Below, piece by piece: positions 8,316-17,113 of a DNA stretch of 64,000 bases. A program made the translations under genes and the position numbers. Numbering within the stretch: position 1 is the first letter of the stretch; each line of letters opens with the position of its first letter. This DNA comes from Pseudomonas fluorescens (GTDB lineage Bacteria > Pseudomonadota > Gammaproteobacteria > Pseudomonadales > Pseudomonadaceae). The notes beneath the pieces are model-generated. The model ran no database searches. It saw nothing but the letters and a program-made list of their open reading frames with translations, and was not told where the DNA came from. The stretch covers positions 1,364,001 to 1,428,000 of the forward strand of contig NZ_CP015225.1 in NCBI RefSeq assembly GCF_001623525.1, read 5' to 3'.

Positions 8316-9089
8316 CTATTTGGTGGTGTATCCACCATTGATGAGGATGGTCTGGCCGGTGACCCACCAGCCGTCGCTCACTAGGTGGCGAATAAAAGGC
8401 ACTACATCCTCGATGTCGGTCAGGCCGGTCTTGCTGAACCCCGACAGTGCTGCGGCCGTCTTGTGGTACGCGACTGCATCGGCCCCCTCGGCCGGGTAGA
8501 AAAAAGGCGTATCCATCGGGCCCGGGCCGACCGCCGTCACCGAGATGCCGCGTGCACCGAACTCCTTGGAGGCCGCGCGGGTGTAATGCTCCACCGGCGC
8601 CTTGGTGCCGGCATAGGCGGCATAAAATGGCGTGAATGCACCCAACAGCGATGTAACTACCGTGCAGATCTTGCCGTTGTCGTTGAGGTTCTTGCCCGCC
8701 TCTTTGAGAAAGAAGAAGGCGGCCTTGGAGTTGACCGCTGTCATCTCGTCGTACTCGGCTTCGCTGATTTCGGCCATGGGTTTCTTGAGCACCTTGCCCA
8801 CGGTGTTAATGGCGATGTCGGGCTTGCCGACTGCGGCGATGGCATCAGCAAACAGCTTTTCGACGGCTGCGGCTGTCGTCAGATCCCCCCGCAGGGCCAC
8901 TGCCTGCGCGCCGAGGGCCTGGATCGCAGAGACGGTCGCGTCGGCATCGGCCTTAGATGCGCTGCTGTTGTAGTGAATCGCGACGGCCTTGGCGCCCTGC
9001 GCGGCCAGATCGCGGGCAATCAAGCCGCCAAGGTTCTTGGCGCCGCCCGCGATGAGAACGACTTTACCTTCGATGGAATGGTCTGCCAT
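8316..9089 (-). CDS. SDR-family oxidoreductase
   Basis: This classical-type short-chain dehydrogenase has 257 residues and probably uses NAD(P)H. The nucleotide-binding glycine motif is GGAKNLGG near residue 14, slightly off the usual TGxxxGIG. The NNAG motif is altered to NTVG, and the catalytic triad region reads VVTSLLGAFTPFYAAYAGTK, with Ser, Tyr and Lys present. The C-terminal VTGQTILINGGYTTK matches the family. I chose ATG 9089; an upstream ATG at 9140 would add 17 residues that do not resemble the family. The substrate is unknown. The LysR gene lies downstream. Confidence 0.9.
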   Translation of the reverse strand: MADHSIEGKVVLIAGGAKNLGGLIARDLAAQGAKAVAIHYNSSASKADADATVSAIQALGAQAVALRGDLTTAAAVEKLFADAIAAVGKPDIAINTVGKVLKKPMAEISEAEYDEMTAVNSKAAFFFLKEAGKNLNDNGKICTVVTSLLGAFTPFYAAYAGTKAPVEHYTRAASKEFGARGISVTAVGPGPMDTPFFYPAEGADAVAYHKTAAALSGFSKTGLTDIEDVVPFIRHLVSDGWWVTGQTILINGGYTTK

Positions 9090-9155
9090 GGGGAAATCTC
9101 TTTCATAAATGGGTGGAACGTCCGAGCTTAGGCTGCACAATCCCGGCGATAAACC

Positions 9156-9685
9156 ATGAGTAACTGGATGGACAATCCAGAAAAACGATCCAATCAGGAG
9201 TGTTTGGACAGACTGATCCTGCCTTTTTATGGGCTTGCCCTGGTGCTGATTACACTGGTGGAGGCAGTCAAGGGGTTACCGCTTACTTACGCGCAAACCC
9301 TCACAAAACCTACCTTTTTCCTTCCTGTGGTCGGTACTGCATTGATGGCGGCGGGCATGCTGAGCTTGGCATGTCCAGTTCTGCAGTGACCGCCTTCAGT
9401 TTCGACGAAGCCAGGCAGCAACTCACTTTTACCCAGACACGCCGACTGGGAACAGCCATCGAAAGGCAGGTACCTTTCAGCGATATCCTTTGGATATCGG
9501 CTTACGTCCTGTCCAGTTACGGTCATTTCGGACATTTTCAGCTCGGCTTTGTCGGACCCAAGGACAAGTTTTTGAAGTGCCGCTTGAGTACGGATTTCCC
9601 GGTCGCGGAAATGGAGTTTCACATTGCTTGGTTGAAGGGGTTGATCGGCGAGCGGATGAGCGATATTTGCTGGCTGGATACGTGA
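9156..9685 (+). pseudogene. Frameshifted small membrane protein
   Basis: The first frame (9156-9389) encodes 77 residues with two hydrophobic segments (LILPFYGLALVLITLVEAVKG and FFLPVVGTALMAAGMLSLA), then stops. A second frame continues at 9371-9685 with a soluble beta-rich stretch (FSFDEARQQLTFTQTRRLG, then VPFSDILWISAYVLSSYG). The arrangement fits a single two-TM protein with a cytoplasmic tail split by a frameshift around 9371-9389. Two overlapping small genes are the alternative. I do not recognise the family. It is divergent from the SDR gene. Confidence 0.55.
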
Positions 9686-9738
9686 TATTGGAGAAAAGCG
9701 GCATCAAGCTGGAACGCATGCAGCTATGAGCAACTGCG

Positions 9739-9962
9739 CAAGGCAAGTGGCCCTACGTGTTGGTTGCCAGCAACTACGGGGAGATGGTGTATGTCAGCTA
9801 CCCGCAGAACGATTCGATATCCCTGGCTTATGAGAACTTTGAGGCGCCGTAATGGTTTACGGCGGCGGACAACTCGTTGTTCCTGTCCATAAATCGGAAT
9901 GGCCTGGAGGGTTATCCGGTACCAGCTGCGTTCACTGAAATGTACCCAAGGTTTCAGTCCAA
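9739..9962 (+). pseudogene. Remnant of an unrecognised gene, interrupted by a stop
   Basis: From 9739 the plus strand reads a protein-like stretch (WPYVLVASNYGEMVYVSYP, then ISLAYENFEAP), reaches TAA at 9850-9852, and carries on in the same frame with WFTAADNSLFLSINRNGLEG and AAFTEMYPRFQ up to about 9962. No start codon with a ribosome binding site precedes it. The stop lies inside otherwise coherent sequence, so this looks like the 3' end of a decayed gene. It directly abuts the unrelated minus-strand gene at 9964. Confidence 0.45.
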
Positions 9963-9963
9963 C

Positions 9964-11037
9964 CTAAAGATCATCAGGCCACTGCTGCCACTGCACCCCA
10001 TTGATGAGATGCCCACGGCGAATGAACAAACCACTGTTGAAGGCCTTGAGCAATCGGGAATCGTCGGTCCCGTTGAACCCTCGTTCGCTGGCATTCACGA
10101 CTTTTCTGAGATTCCAATTGGAAACCTTGGAAGCTGCATATTCGATCCCCACAGTCCCGTTCATGCGCTTCTCGAGTCGGTAATTCAAACACCAATTCAA
10201 CAGAGGGTAAGTCTCGCGCTGTGCCTCATCCATTAGAAACCTGTTCAAGTTGCTGGGCGCACGGAAGTCGAGTTTGTCCGTGCATCTGAACGCAACCGAT
10301 GCGGCATTCGATGGATCTCCCTCTCGATCGAACAAATACTCCCAGAGGTACCGCTTCACAGTGTTGGACTGGTCGATAGACTGAATGGTCTGGCGGCTGA
10401 TCCACCGTTTGACATCCTTGAACATGGCTCCGGCCTTGGGGCCGAGATTCAAGCCTATGCCAATCAGGTACCACTGGATTCTGTGGGTATGCTCACCGTG
10501 CCAAGGACCGGCACCGAGATCCTTGAAGGGGCGTCCCGATGCCAGTTGATCGTTGAACAACGACAAGACGTTACCGACCAGCAAGTCTGCCGGTAAGTGC
10601 TTGCTGGAAAAGAACTCCTTGTCGACATTGAAGCCGTTATCGGCCTCCCAGCGGGACAGCACGGTAGTCAGCAGCTTGCTAGTCGTTTCCTTTGCCAACT
10701 CGGCAAACCTATGGAATTCATTGGGTGTGCCTTTCTTCCATTTTTTTCTCATGCCGCTCAGATGATTGAATAGATTCAACACCGTCTCTGGCGTAATGGT
10801 GACGCCCTTGGAGCGTAGAGCCGCCTGGACAGCCATTGTCCGTTCAGAGAACAACAGAAATAACTGGTGCTCCAGATACGCCAGCGCGCCCCTGCAATTT
10901 TCTTCCGCTGACAGAAACGCCCCCACATCGCAGAAGTCCTGGAAGTAGGCGCTGTTCTGAAACGCTTGGGAAAAGTGATTGGTGAAGTCCAAAGCTACAC
11001 TGGCTTCGCTTTGAGCGGGCATCGCGTTTTCCTCCAT
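9964..11037 (-). CDS. Hypothetical protein (357 aa) beside the vgrG island
   Basis: The product is soluble, with no signal peptide or membrane span, and appears largely helical. The N-terminal part (FTNHFSQAFQNSAYFQDF) and the C-terminal part (GVQWQQWPDDL, rich in Trp/Arg/Asn) frame a central segment with several conserved-looking aromatic residues (GAGPWHGEHTHRIQWYLIG). It starts at ATG 11037 with AAAGG seven bases upstream. I do not recognise the family with confidence; it might be a secreted effector-like protein. It is divergent from vgrG across a 254 bp spacer, so a T6SS link rests on position alone. Confidence 0.7.
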   Translation of the reverse strand: MEENAMPAQSEASVALDFTNHFSQAFQNSAYFQDFCDVGAFLSAEENCRGALAYLEHQLFLLFSERTMAVQAALRSKGVTITPETVLNLFNHLSGMRKKWKKGTPNEFHRFAELAKETTSKLLTTVLSRWEADNGFNVDKEFFSSKHLPADLLVGNVLSLFNDQLASGRPFKDLGAGPWHGEHTHRIQWYLIGIGLNLGPKAGAMFKDVKRWISRQTIQSIDQSNTVKRYLWEYLFDREGDPSNAASVAFRCTDKLDFRAPSNLNRFLMDEAQRETYPLLNWCLNYRLEKRMNGTVGIEYAASKVSNWNLRKVVNASERGFNGTDDSRLLKAFNSGLFIRRGHLINGVQWQQWPDDL

Positions 11038-11291
11038 GAATGGCCTTTTCAGCTTAGTCCCGGAACACGGCGCTGCACGCTCTTTGGTAGCCGTGGTCCG
11101 GCTGTTTTAGCTGTTTTCTGAATAAACCCTATAACTAAAGAGCCTAACCAATGCCCTCCTGTCGCCTATCTTGAAACACAATTCAGCGCTGTTCCCTTGG
11201 TCGAATAGCTTCTCGAGATAACGGCAGACGTTATCCATGGAAACGGATTCTGCCATCCGTCGGCGCTGACGGGTGTGAATTACGAGGCGAT

Positions 11292-13517
11292 ATGGAGATC
11301 ACGCAAAACAACCGCCTGGTGCAAGTCGACAGCCCCCTCGGTGGCGATGTCCTGTTGTTGCAAAGCATGGAAGGCAGCGAAGAGCTGGGGCGGTTGTTTC
11401 ACTACGAATTGGACCTGACCTCCGAAGACCGGGCAATCACGTTCGACCAATTGCTGGGCAAGCCGATGGGCCTGACCCTGGAGCTGTATGACGGCGGCAA
11501 GCGCTATTTCCACGGCATTGTCTGCAGTTGCCGGCAATTGACCGGCCACGGTCAGTTCGCCGGTTACCGCGTCAGCTTGCGCCCGTGGTTCTGGCTGCTC
11601 ACGCGCACCTCCGACTGCCGGATTTTCCAGAACAAGACGGTGCCGGACATCATCAAGCAGGTGTTCCGCGACCTCGGCTTCTCCGATTTCGAGGACAGCC
11701 TGAGCGGCAGCTACCGCGAGTGGGAATATTGCGTGCAGTACCGCGAAACCAGCTTCGACTTCGTCAGCCGGTTGATGGAGCAGGAAGGCATCTATTATTA
11801 CTTTCGCCATGACAAGTCACGGCATGTCCTGGTACTGGCCGACGCCTATGGCGCTCACTCCACGGCGGCAGACTATGAATCGGTGCCCTTCTATCCGCCC
11901 GATCGGCAAATGCGCGAGCGCGATCATTTCTACGACTGGCAACTGGCCCGGGAAGTACAACCCGGCTCGCTGGCGCTGAACGACTATGACTTCCTGCGCC
12001 CACGCGCCAGCCTCGAGGTGCGCTCCAGTGTGCCGCGCACCCACACCAACGCCGACTACCCGCTCTACGACTACCCCGGTGAGTACGTCCAGAGCAACGA
12101 TGGCGATCACTATGCGCGTACTCGCATCGAAGCCATTCACAGCCAGTTCGAGCGTGTGCAATTGCGCGGTCGTGCCCGCGGCATCGGTTGCGGTCATGTG
12201 TTCACGCTGACGGGATACGACCGCGCGGACCAGAATCGCGAGTATCTAGTGGTGGCCGCCCGTTATCAGATTCGTCAGGATGCCTATGAAAGTGGCCAGT
12301 CGGACGTCGCCGAACAGTTCGTCAGCGAACTGGACTGCATGGATGCCAACCAGGCCTTCCGCCCTCTGCCCCTCACGCCGATGCCCATCGTCCGTGGACC
12401 ACAAACCGCCGTGGTGGTGGGGCCCAGTGGCGAGGAGATCTGGACTGACCAATATGGCCGGGTCAAAGTGCATTTCCATTGGGATCGCCATGACCAGTCC
12501 AATGAAAACAGCTCCTGCTGGATTCGTGTTTCCCAGGCCTGGGCCGGCAAGAACTGGGGATCCGTGCAGCTCCCGCGGATCGGCCAGGAAGTGATCGTCA
12601 GTTTCCTCGAGGGCGATCCGGATCGGCCGATCATCACCGGCCGTGTCTACAACGCCGAACAGACCGTGCCCTACGGGTTGCCGGCCAATGCCACCCAGAG
12701 CGGGGTGAAAAGCCGCTCGAGCAAGGGTGGCTCGCCGGCCAACTTCAATGAAATCCGCATGGAGGACAAGAAAGGCGCCGAGCAGCTGTTTATCCACGCC
12801 GAGAAAAACCAGGACATCGAGGTCGAGAACGACGAGACCCACTGGGTTGGCCATGACCGCCGCAAGACCATCGACAACGACGAAACCGTGCACGTCAAAC
12901 ACGACCGCACCGAAACCGTCGATAACAACGAAACCATCACCATCGGTGTGGATCGCACGGAAAAAGTCGGCAATAACGAAACCATTTCCATTGGCGTGAA
13001 CCGTACCGAGAAGGTGGGCAGCGACGAGAAAATCACCATTGGCGCCAATCGCACCGAGAACGTGGGCAGTAACGAGACCATCACCATCGGCGCGGACCGC
13101 ACCGAAAAAGTCGGTGCCAACGAGAAAATCAGCATCGCCAGCAACCGCACCGAGGACGTGGGCGGCAACGAGACCATCGGCATCAGCGGCAACCGTAACG
13201 AAACGGTCCAGGGCAACGAAGGCATCGAGATCAGCGGCAACCAGAGCACCCAGATCGGCCAGAACGAATCCCGCGACGTCGCCCAGAACCGCACCACCAA
13301 CATCAAGCAGAACGACAGCCTGGACGTTGGCAAGCACTTCTCCCTGACCGCCGGCGACTCCATCAGCCTGACCACGGGCGACGCCAGCATCACTATGAAA
13401 AAGGACGGCACGATCATGATCAGCGGCAAGAACATCACCATCGACGGCTCCGGTGCCATCAAGATCAAGGCCAGCAAGAATGTGGTCGTCAAAGGCCAGA
13501 AGATTCTGCAGAACTAG
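11292..13517 (+). CDS. vgrG: Type VI secretion tip protein VgrG
   Basis: This 741-residue spike protein forms the trimeric tip of the T6SS puncturing device and carries effectors. The N-terminal gp27-like region covers about residues 1-360 (SPLGGDVLLLQSMEGSEELG, then GKPMGLTLELYDGGKRYFHG). The OB-fold/gp5-like part (about 370-490) includes VHFHWDRH, WIRVSQAWAGKNWG and VSFLEGDPDRPIITGRVYN. The C-terminal DUF2345-type region (about 500-741) has a long run of 14-residue repeats. It ends in KNVVVKGQKILQN with no extra effector domain, so cargo is probably carried by the downstream PAAR-like gene. It is first of seven closely linked genes. Confidence 0.96.
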   Translation: MEITQNNRLVQVDSPLGGDVLLLQSMEGSEELGRLFHYELDLTSEDRAITFDQLLGKPMGLTLELYDGGKRYFHGIVCSCRQLTGHGQFAGYRVSLRPWFWLLTRTSDCRIFQNKTVPDIIKQVFRDLGFSDFEDSLSGSYREWEYCVQYRETSFDFVSRLMEQEGIYYYFRHDKSRHVLVLADAYGAHSTAADYESVPFYPPDRQMRERDHFYDWQLAREVQPGSLALNDYDFLRPRASLEVRSSVPRTHTNADYPLYDYPGEYVQSNDGDHYARTRIEAIHSQFERVQLRGRARGIGCGHVFTLTGYDRADQNREYLVVAARYQIRQDAYESGQSDVAEQFVSELDCMDANQAFRPLPLTPMPIVRGPQTAVVVGPSGEEIWTDQYGRVKVHFHWDRHDQSNENSSCWIRVSQAWAGKNWGSVQLPRIGQEVIVSFLEGDPDRPIITGRVYNAEQTVPYGLPANATQSGVKSRSSKGGSPANFNEIRMEDKKGAEQLFIHAEKNQDIEVENDETHWVGHDRRKTIDNDETVHVKHDRTETVDNNETITIGVDRTEKVGNNETISIGVNRTEKVGSDEKITIGANRTENVGSNETITIGADRTEKVGANEKISIASNRTEDVGGNETIGISGNRNETVQGNEGIEISGNQSTQIGQNESRDVAQNRTTNIKQNDSLDVGKHFSLTAGDSISLTTGDASITMKKDGTIMISGKNITIDGSGAIKIKASKNVVVKGQKILQN
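12826..13320 (+). repeat. In-frame 42 bp tandem repeats in vgrG
   Basis: About eleven copies of a 14-residue unit of the form (N/D)ETI-x-IG-x-(N/D)RTE-x-VG can be read in VgrG residues about 512-676. The repeats become less regular toward the 3' end. They correspond to the beta-helix needle of VgrG proteins. Copy number could vary by recombination. Confidence 0.8.
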
Positions 13518-13533
13518 CCATGGAGTAGGCGCT

Positions 13534-13986
13534 ATGACCGTTGAATACCACCTCCCCGCCTCCTCCACGCCAGTGCGCGTGGAGGGCGTCGTGATTGGCG
13601 TGCTTCTGGATGTGCCCAAGGCGGACGCCCCAGTGGTGGCCTTCCCCGGTTGCCCCGCTGACACAGGCCTCGCCGCGCGCACTACCACACCGCTGAGCCG
13701 AGAGGACATCGGCGTCCAGGTCGCGCTGATGTTCGAGGCCGGCGACGTGGCCCGACCGCTGGTGATCGGCCGCATCCAGCGCCTGCCGCAAACCGCCATG
13801 CCAGCCGTCGCCCAGCTGGACGGCGAGCGCTTGGAATTTACCGCCGAGCGGGAAATCGTCCTGCGCTGCGGCAAGGCGAGCATCACCCTCACGCGTGAAG
13901 GCAAGATACTTATCCGAGGGGCCTACCTGTCGAGTCGATCATCCGGCGTGAACCGCATCAAGGGCGGCTCGGTACAGATCAACTGA
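13534..13986 (+). CDS. DUF6484-type VgrG-associated protein
   Basis: The product has 150 residues from ATG 13534, 16 bases after vgrG. It is beta-rich: an N-terminal OB-like section (VRVEGVVIGVLLDVPKADAP), a central VGRI-type strand (DVARPLVIGRIQRLPQ) and a C-terminal section resembling the VgrG needle (EREIVLRCGKASITLTREGK). Proteins of this kind sit directly behind vgrG in many Pseudomonas islands and are thought to help load cargo; the exact function is not established. Confidence 0.8.
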   Translation: MTVEYHLPASSTPVRVEGVVIGVLLDVPKADAPVVAFPGCPADTGLAARTTTPLSREDIGVQVALMFEAGDVARPLVIGRIQRLPQTAMPAVAQLDGERLEFTAEREIVLRCGKASITLTREGKILIRGAYLSSRSSGVNRIKGGSVQIN

Positions 13987-13998
13987 GGCAGTGACGCC

Positions 13999-15141
13999 AT
14001 GGAATTGGTAAACAAGACCCGCCTCGTCGGCGGCTATACGACCTCAACCGATAAAACGGGCCGTGAATGGCTGGTCGTGGTGGCGAAAGGGACCTACGGC
14101 ATTCCAGATCACCCTGGACATCCGCCGCGCCTGCTTGAACAACAGGTTCCGCTGATCATGGCCGATGTATTCCCGGGGGAGCCCTGCGAATCAGCCGCGT
14201 TATACGAAAACGATTTTGCGCTGCACAAGCCCCGCTGCGATGTTCTGCTGAATGGCCACTGCCACGCCCCCAACGGTGAGCCGGCAACAGAGGTGAACGT
14301 AGCGCTGAAAGTGGGGACTCTCGTCAAGGCATTCAAAGTGATTGGGGCACGAAACTATGAGGATAGCGCCCTCTCCCACTCGATAAGCAAACCTGTTCCA
14401 TTCACCACAATGCCGATTACCTACGCGCAGGCTTTCGGCGGCGTGGATCGCACGCATGCAGACCCGGCCAAACACAAATGGTACCCATGGAACCCGGTTG
14501 GAGTCGGATTTTACCCCTCGGCGAGCAGTGCCCAGACCAATGGCTTGCCGCTCCCCAATACCGAAGAACTGGACAGGCCGGTCACCGCTCCCCACGAACA
14601 TTACAAGCCAATGGCATTTGGCCCGATTGGTCGGGCATGGCGGCAGCGTATCCAATGGGCAGGCACTTATGATCAGGCGTGGCTTGATCATCAATTTCCA
14701 TTTCTTCCCGAAGATTTTGACGTGCGCTACTTCCAATGCGCACCCGAGGACCAGCAAATCGATTATCCCCGTGGGGGCGAAGAAGTCGCGCTGCTTAACC
14801 TGAGTGATAAAGGCCGCTCGGCATTCAGGCTTCCGGCAAATCTGAAACTCGCGATGCTTGTCGTTTTTCACGACGACAGCACACGGGAAGCCGTCGCTGT
14901 GGTCGACACCATCATTCTTGAACCAGACGCGAATCGCCTGACGCTGACATGGCGAGCTTCTTCACCCCTCGGGCGCAACATCAGGGAGGTGGCCAAGGTC
15001 ATCGTCGGGCAAACCGCCGCTCAGTTCGAACAGGCCAAGGCCAACGAAGAACGCATGCGCGCGAAACAACACTTCAAGTCATTGGCTCAACTCATCGCGT
15101 GGACAAAGGAAGCCTATCCTCCCGCGGAAGAGGAAACATGA
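13999..15141 (+). CDS. DUF2169-family T6SS accessory protein
   Basis: This 380-residue protein matches the DUF2169 pattern: the N-terminal LVGGYTTSTDKTGREWLVVV, KGTYGIPDHPGHP, then GRAWRQRIQWAGTYDQAWLD and HQFPFLPEDFDVRYFQCAP. DUF2169 proteins act as chaperone or adaptor factors for PAAR-like effectors and occur between vgrG and DUF4150 genes, as here. Its stop overlaps the start of the ketosynthase-like gene by four bases, indicating translational coupling. No signal peptide is visible, in line with a cytoplasmic adaptor. Confidence 0.9.
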   Translation: MELVNKTRLVGGYTTSTDKTGREWLVVVAKGTYGIPDHPGHPPRLLEQQVPLIMADVFPGEPCESAALYENDFALHKPRCDVLLNGHCHAPNGEPATEVNVALKVGTLVKAFKVIGARNYEDSALSHSISKPVPFTTMPITYAQAFGGVDRTHADPAKHKWYPWNPVGVGFYPSASSAQTNGLPLPNTEELDRPVTAPHEHYKPMAFGPIGRAWRQRIQWAGTYDQAWLDHQFPFLPEDFDVRYFQCAPEDQQIDYPRGGEEVALLNLSDKGRSAFRLPANLKLAMLVVFHDDSTREAVAVVDTIILEPDANRLTLTWRASSPLGRNIREVAKVIVGQTAAQFEQAKANEERMRAKQHFKSLAQLIAWTKEAYPPAEEET

Positions 15142-16202
15142 CCTCCATGCAGGGGCACGCCCTCTTCATTACCAGCATGGGCATGGCCTGCCCCGTGGGC
15201 TTATGCGTCGCCAGCGCCTGTACTGCCAAGCGCGCCGGGCTGTCAGCACTCCAGGAGCTGCCGTTTTTTGACAACGCGTGCGAACCGATCATCGGCGCGG
15301 CGGTGCCCAGCCTTGACCTGGCTTTGCCGGCAGCAGCGCGCATGTCCGAGCTCATGCAGCATGCACTGGTCGAGTTGATACAGGGTGCGCCGAAGCTGGA
15401 TTGGACAGAGGTGCCATTTCTCCTGTGCCTGGCTGAACCGGAGCGCCCCGGAATCAATATCAGGGAAATAGCCCAGGCCGTCATACAGGACGTATCTTCC
15501 AAGTTGGGCATACGGTTCCATCCAACGCATTCCAGGGTCATCCCCTCCGGCCATGTTGCCGGCATGCATGCCCTTCATGAAGCCAGTCGATTAATGCAGG
15601 AAACACGGGTCCCCGCCTGTGTGGTGGCGGGTGTTGACTCACTGCTCAGCGCCTTGACGCTGCAGTGGCTGGACGAACATCGCCGGCTGAAAACGGCCAC
15701 TCACAATGACGGCTTGTTTCCTGGTGAAGGGGCTGCGGCCATCCTGATTCAGGCCTATCGGCAGCCTGGCACCTGCTTGAAAATCTCAGGCCTGGGCTTT
15801 GGGCAAGAAGAGGCGCCTCTTTTGTCGAGCAAACCCCTGCGAGCAGGCGGGCTGACCGACGCTGCTCGTACGGCACTCGCACAGGCCAAGCTGGGTCTGC
15901 ATGAAATTGATCTGCGCCTGTCCGATGTCACGGGAGAGCAATACGGGTTCAAGGAACTTCCGTTGATGGAGGCCCGGCTTTTTCGGACAGTGCGAAAAGA
16001 GGATCAGCCACTGTGGCATTGGGCAGAGGCCATGGGTGACACCGGGGCCATTGCTGGAATCGTCCAATTGATACTCGCCGACCAGGCGTTTCGCAAAGGC
16101 TATGCACCGGGAACCACCGCGATCTGTCTGAGCAGTGCCCTGGCCGGTGCACGCGCGGCGGCTGTCGTGCGCGACCTTAGCCAGCCGGAGGGGGACCTAT
16201 GA
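15138..16202 (+). CDS. Ketosynthase-fold protein, probably catalytically inactive
   Basis: This 354-residue protein has the thiolase/beta-ketoacyl synthase fold, including FPGEGAAAILI (about 194-204), but the active-site positions differ. Where active KS enzymes have the nucleophile cysteine in an ACxSGxH-like motif, this protein reads PSGHVAGMHAL (about 136-146), placing His at the Cys position. The conserved catalytic histidine in GHxxGAAG is replaced by Asp in MGDTGAIAG (about 297-305). It is coupled by ATGA overlaps to DUF2169 upstream and DUF4150 downstream. Such KS-like genes recur in DUF2169/DUF4150 islands, so a structural or effector-loading role is inferred. Confidence 0.85.
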   Translation: MTSMQGHALFITSMGMACPVGLCVASACTAKRAGLSALQELPFFDNACEPIIGAAVPSLDLALPAAARMSELMQHALVELIQGAPKLDWTEVPFLLCLAEPERPGINIREIAQAVIQDVSSKLGIRFHPTHSRVIPSGHVAGMHALHEASRLMQETRVPACVVAGVDSLLSALTLQWLDEHRRLKTATHNDGLFPGEGAAAILIQAYRQPGTCLKISGLGFGQEEAPLLSSKPLRAGGLTDAARTALAQAKLGLHEIDLRLSDVTGEQYGFKELPLMEARLFRTVRKEDQPLWHWAEAMGDTGAIAGIVQLILADQAFRKGYAPGTTAICLSSALAGARAAAVVRDLSQPEGDL

Positions 16203-17113
16203 GCTGCGACGTTTACGCAAACGGCGATGAGATTGCATGCAAAGCGGGTGGCGGCAAGGTCATCGCGGCGTTCCCGGATGTCTGCCTGACACCACCGCCA
16301 CCTCCGGGGGGACCTATCCCGGTGCCCTATCCGGACACCTCGTTTTCCAAGGACATGAAGAAAGGCAGCAAGACCGTCAAGATCGAAAACAAGGAGATCA
16401 TGTTAAAAAATCGCTCCTTCTATAAAACCTCCCCGCTGGGCGATGAAGCCGCCACAAGAAGCCAGGGGGCCGGTGTCATCACTCACGTCATCACCGGCAA
16501 GACCTATTTTGTTTCATGGTCAATGGATGTTCTTTTCGAAGGCCAGAACGTAGACCGACATACCGATCTCACCACATCGAATCATGCCAGCCCCGCAGCG
16601 AATGCGGCCGTGCCCATGGTCAACACCGCCAAATACAGTCCGGTGCAACAAGACGCCAAGGTACCGGGCAAACACAAATGTGAATGTTGCGGCGGCGCGG
16701 CGCACTCCAAGGCTCAAGCGAACGGGGAGTACATGACGGAAGAGCAATTCTACGGCACCGCAGAAAATCCCAGGAATGCAGCCGTTCTCGCCAAAGTCCG
16801 GGCCAATCCCAAGTGCAGGCACCTGTTGCCACCCGCCGGAAAGCAACCGAGCGGCTGTAATAAGTACTACGTAACGAGCAAACGAGAGAAAGCCAACATT
16901 GAAAATGATTGGGCGATTAACCGGCCGGGCTATATGCGTTGGAAAGAAGTGGGCCAAGGAGAGCCGGTGGCGCATAGAGTCCCCAAGGCGGCCGGAGGTT
17001 GTCCGTCCGGGCAAGGGAATCTCGCCCCTACTGGCAAGAAGTGTGAGAAGCTCGAAGGAGAGCTGAGTGCACTTCAAGAGACACGCATCAATAGTTTTCC
17101 AAGGCCCGAATGA
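16199..17113 (+). CDS. DUF4150 PAAR-like protein with candidate nuclease toxin domain
   Basis: Residues about 1-135 form a PAAR-like DUF4150 domain (VCLTPPPPPGGPIPVPYPDT, then SMDVLFEGQNVDRHTDLTT) that would cap the VgrG spike. The 304-residue protein continues with a cysteine/histidine-rich section: KCECCGG (about 160), CRHLLPPAG (about 202), and near the end EPVAHRVPKAAGGCPSGQGN (about 260-280). The H-x2-P-x3-GGC...N pattern recalls HNH/endonuclease-VII-like toxin domains. That assignment is inference. Overlaps with the KS-like gene (ATGA) and the next gene (ATGATG) support co-translation. Confidence 0.8.
   Translation: MSCDVYANGDEIACKAGGGKVIAAFPDVCLTPPPPPGGPIPVPYPDTSFSKDMKKGSKTVKIENKEIMLKNRSFYKTSPLGDEAATRSQGAGVITHVITGKTYFVSWSMDVLFEGQNVDRHTDLTTSNHASPAANAAVPMVNTAKYSPVQQDAKVPGKHKCECCGGAAHSKAQANGEYMTEEQFYGTAENPRNAAVLAKVRANPKCRHLLPPAGKQPSGCNKYYVTSKREKANIENDWAINRPGYMRWKEVGQGEPVAHRVPKAAGGCPSGQGNLAPTGKKCEKLEGELSALQETRINSFPRPE

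Noticed and set aside
8105..8338. A 77-codon minus-strand frame between the SDR and LysR genes
   Set aside because: It overlaps both neighbours, has no ribosome binding site and shows no recognisable feature.
12841..13330. Regular repeats resembling a CRISPR array at first glance
   Set aside because: The period is 42 bp, the units are in frame and diverge, and there are no unique spacers. They encode the VgrG needle.
12246..13904. A 552-codon open frame on the minus strand
   Set aside because: It is the antisense shadow of vgrG; its repeats simply mirror the VgrG needle repeats.
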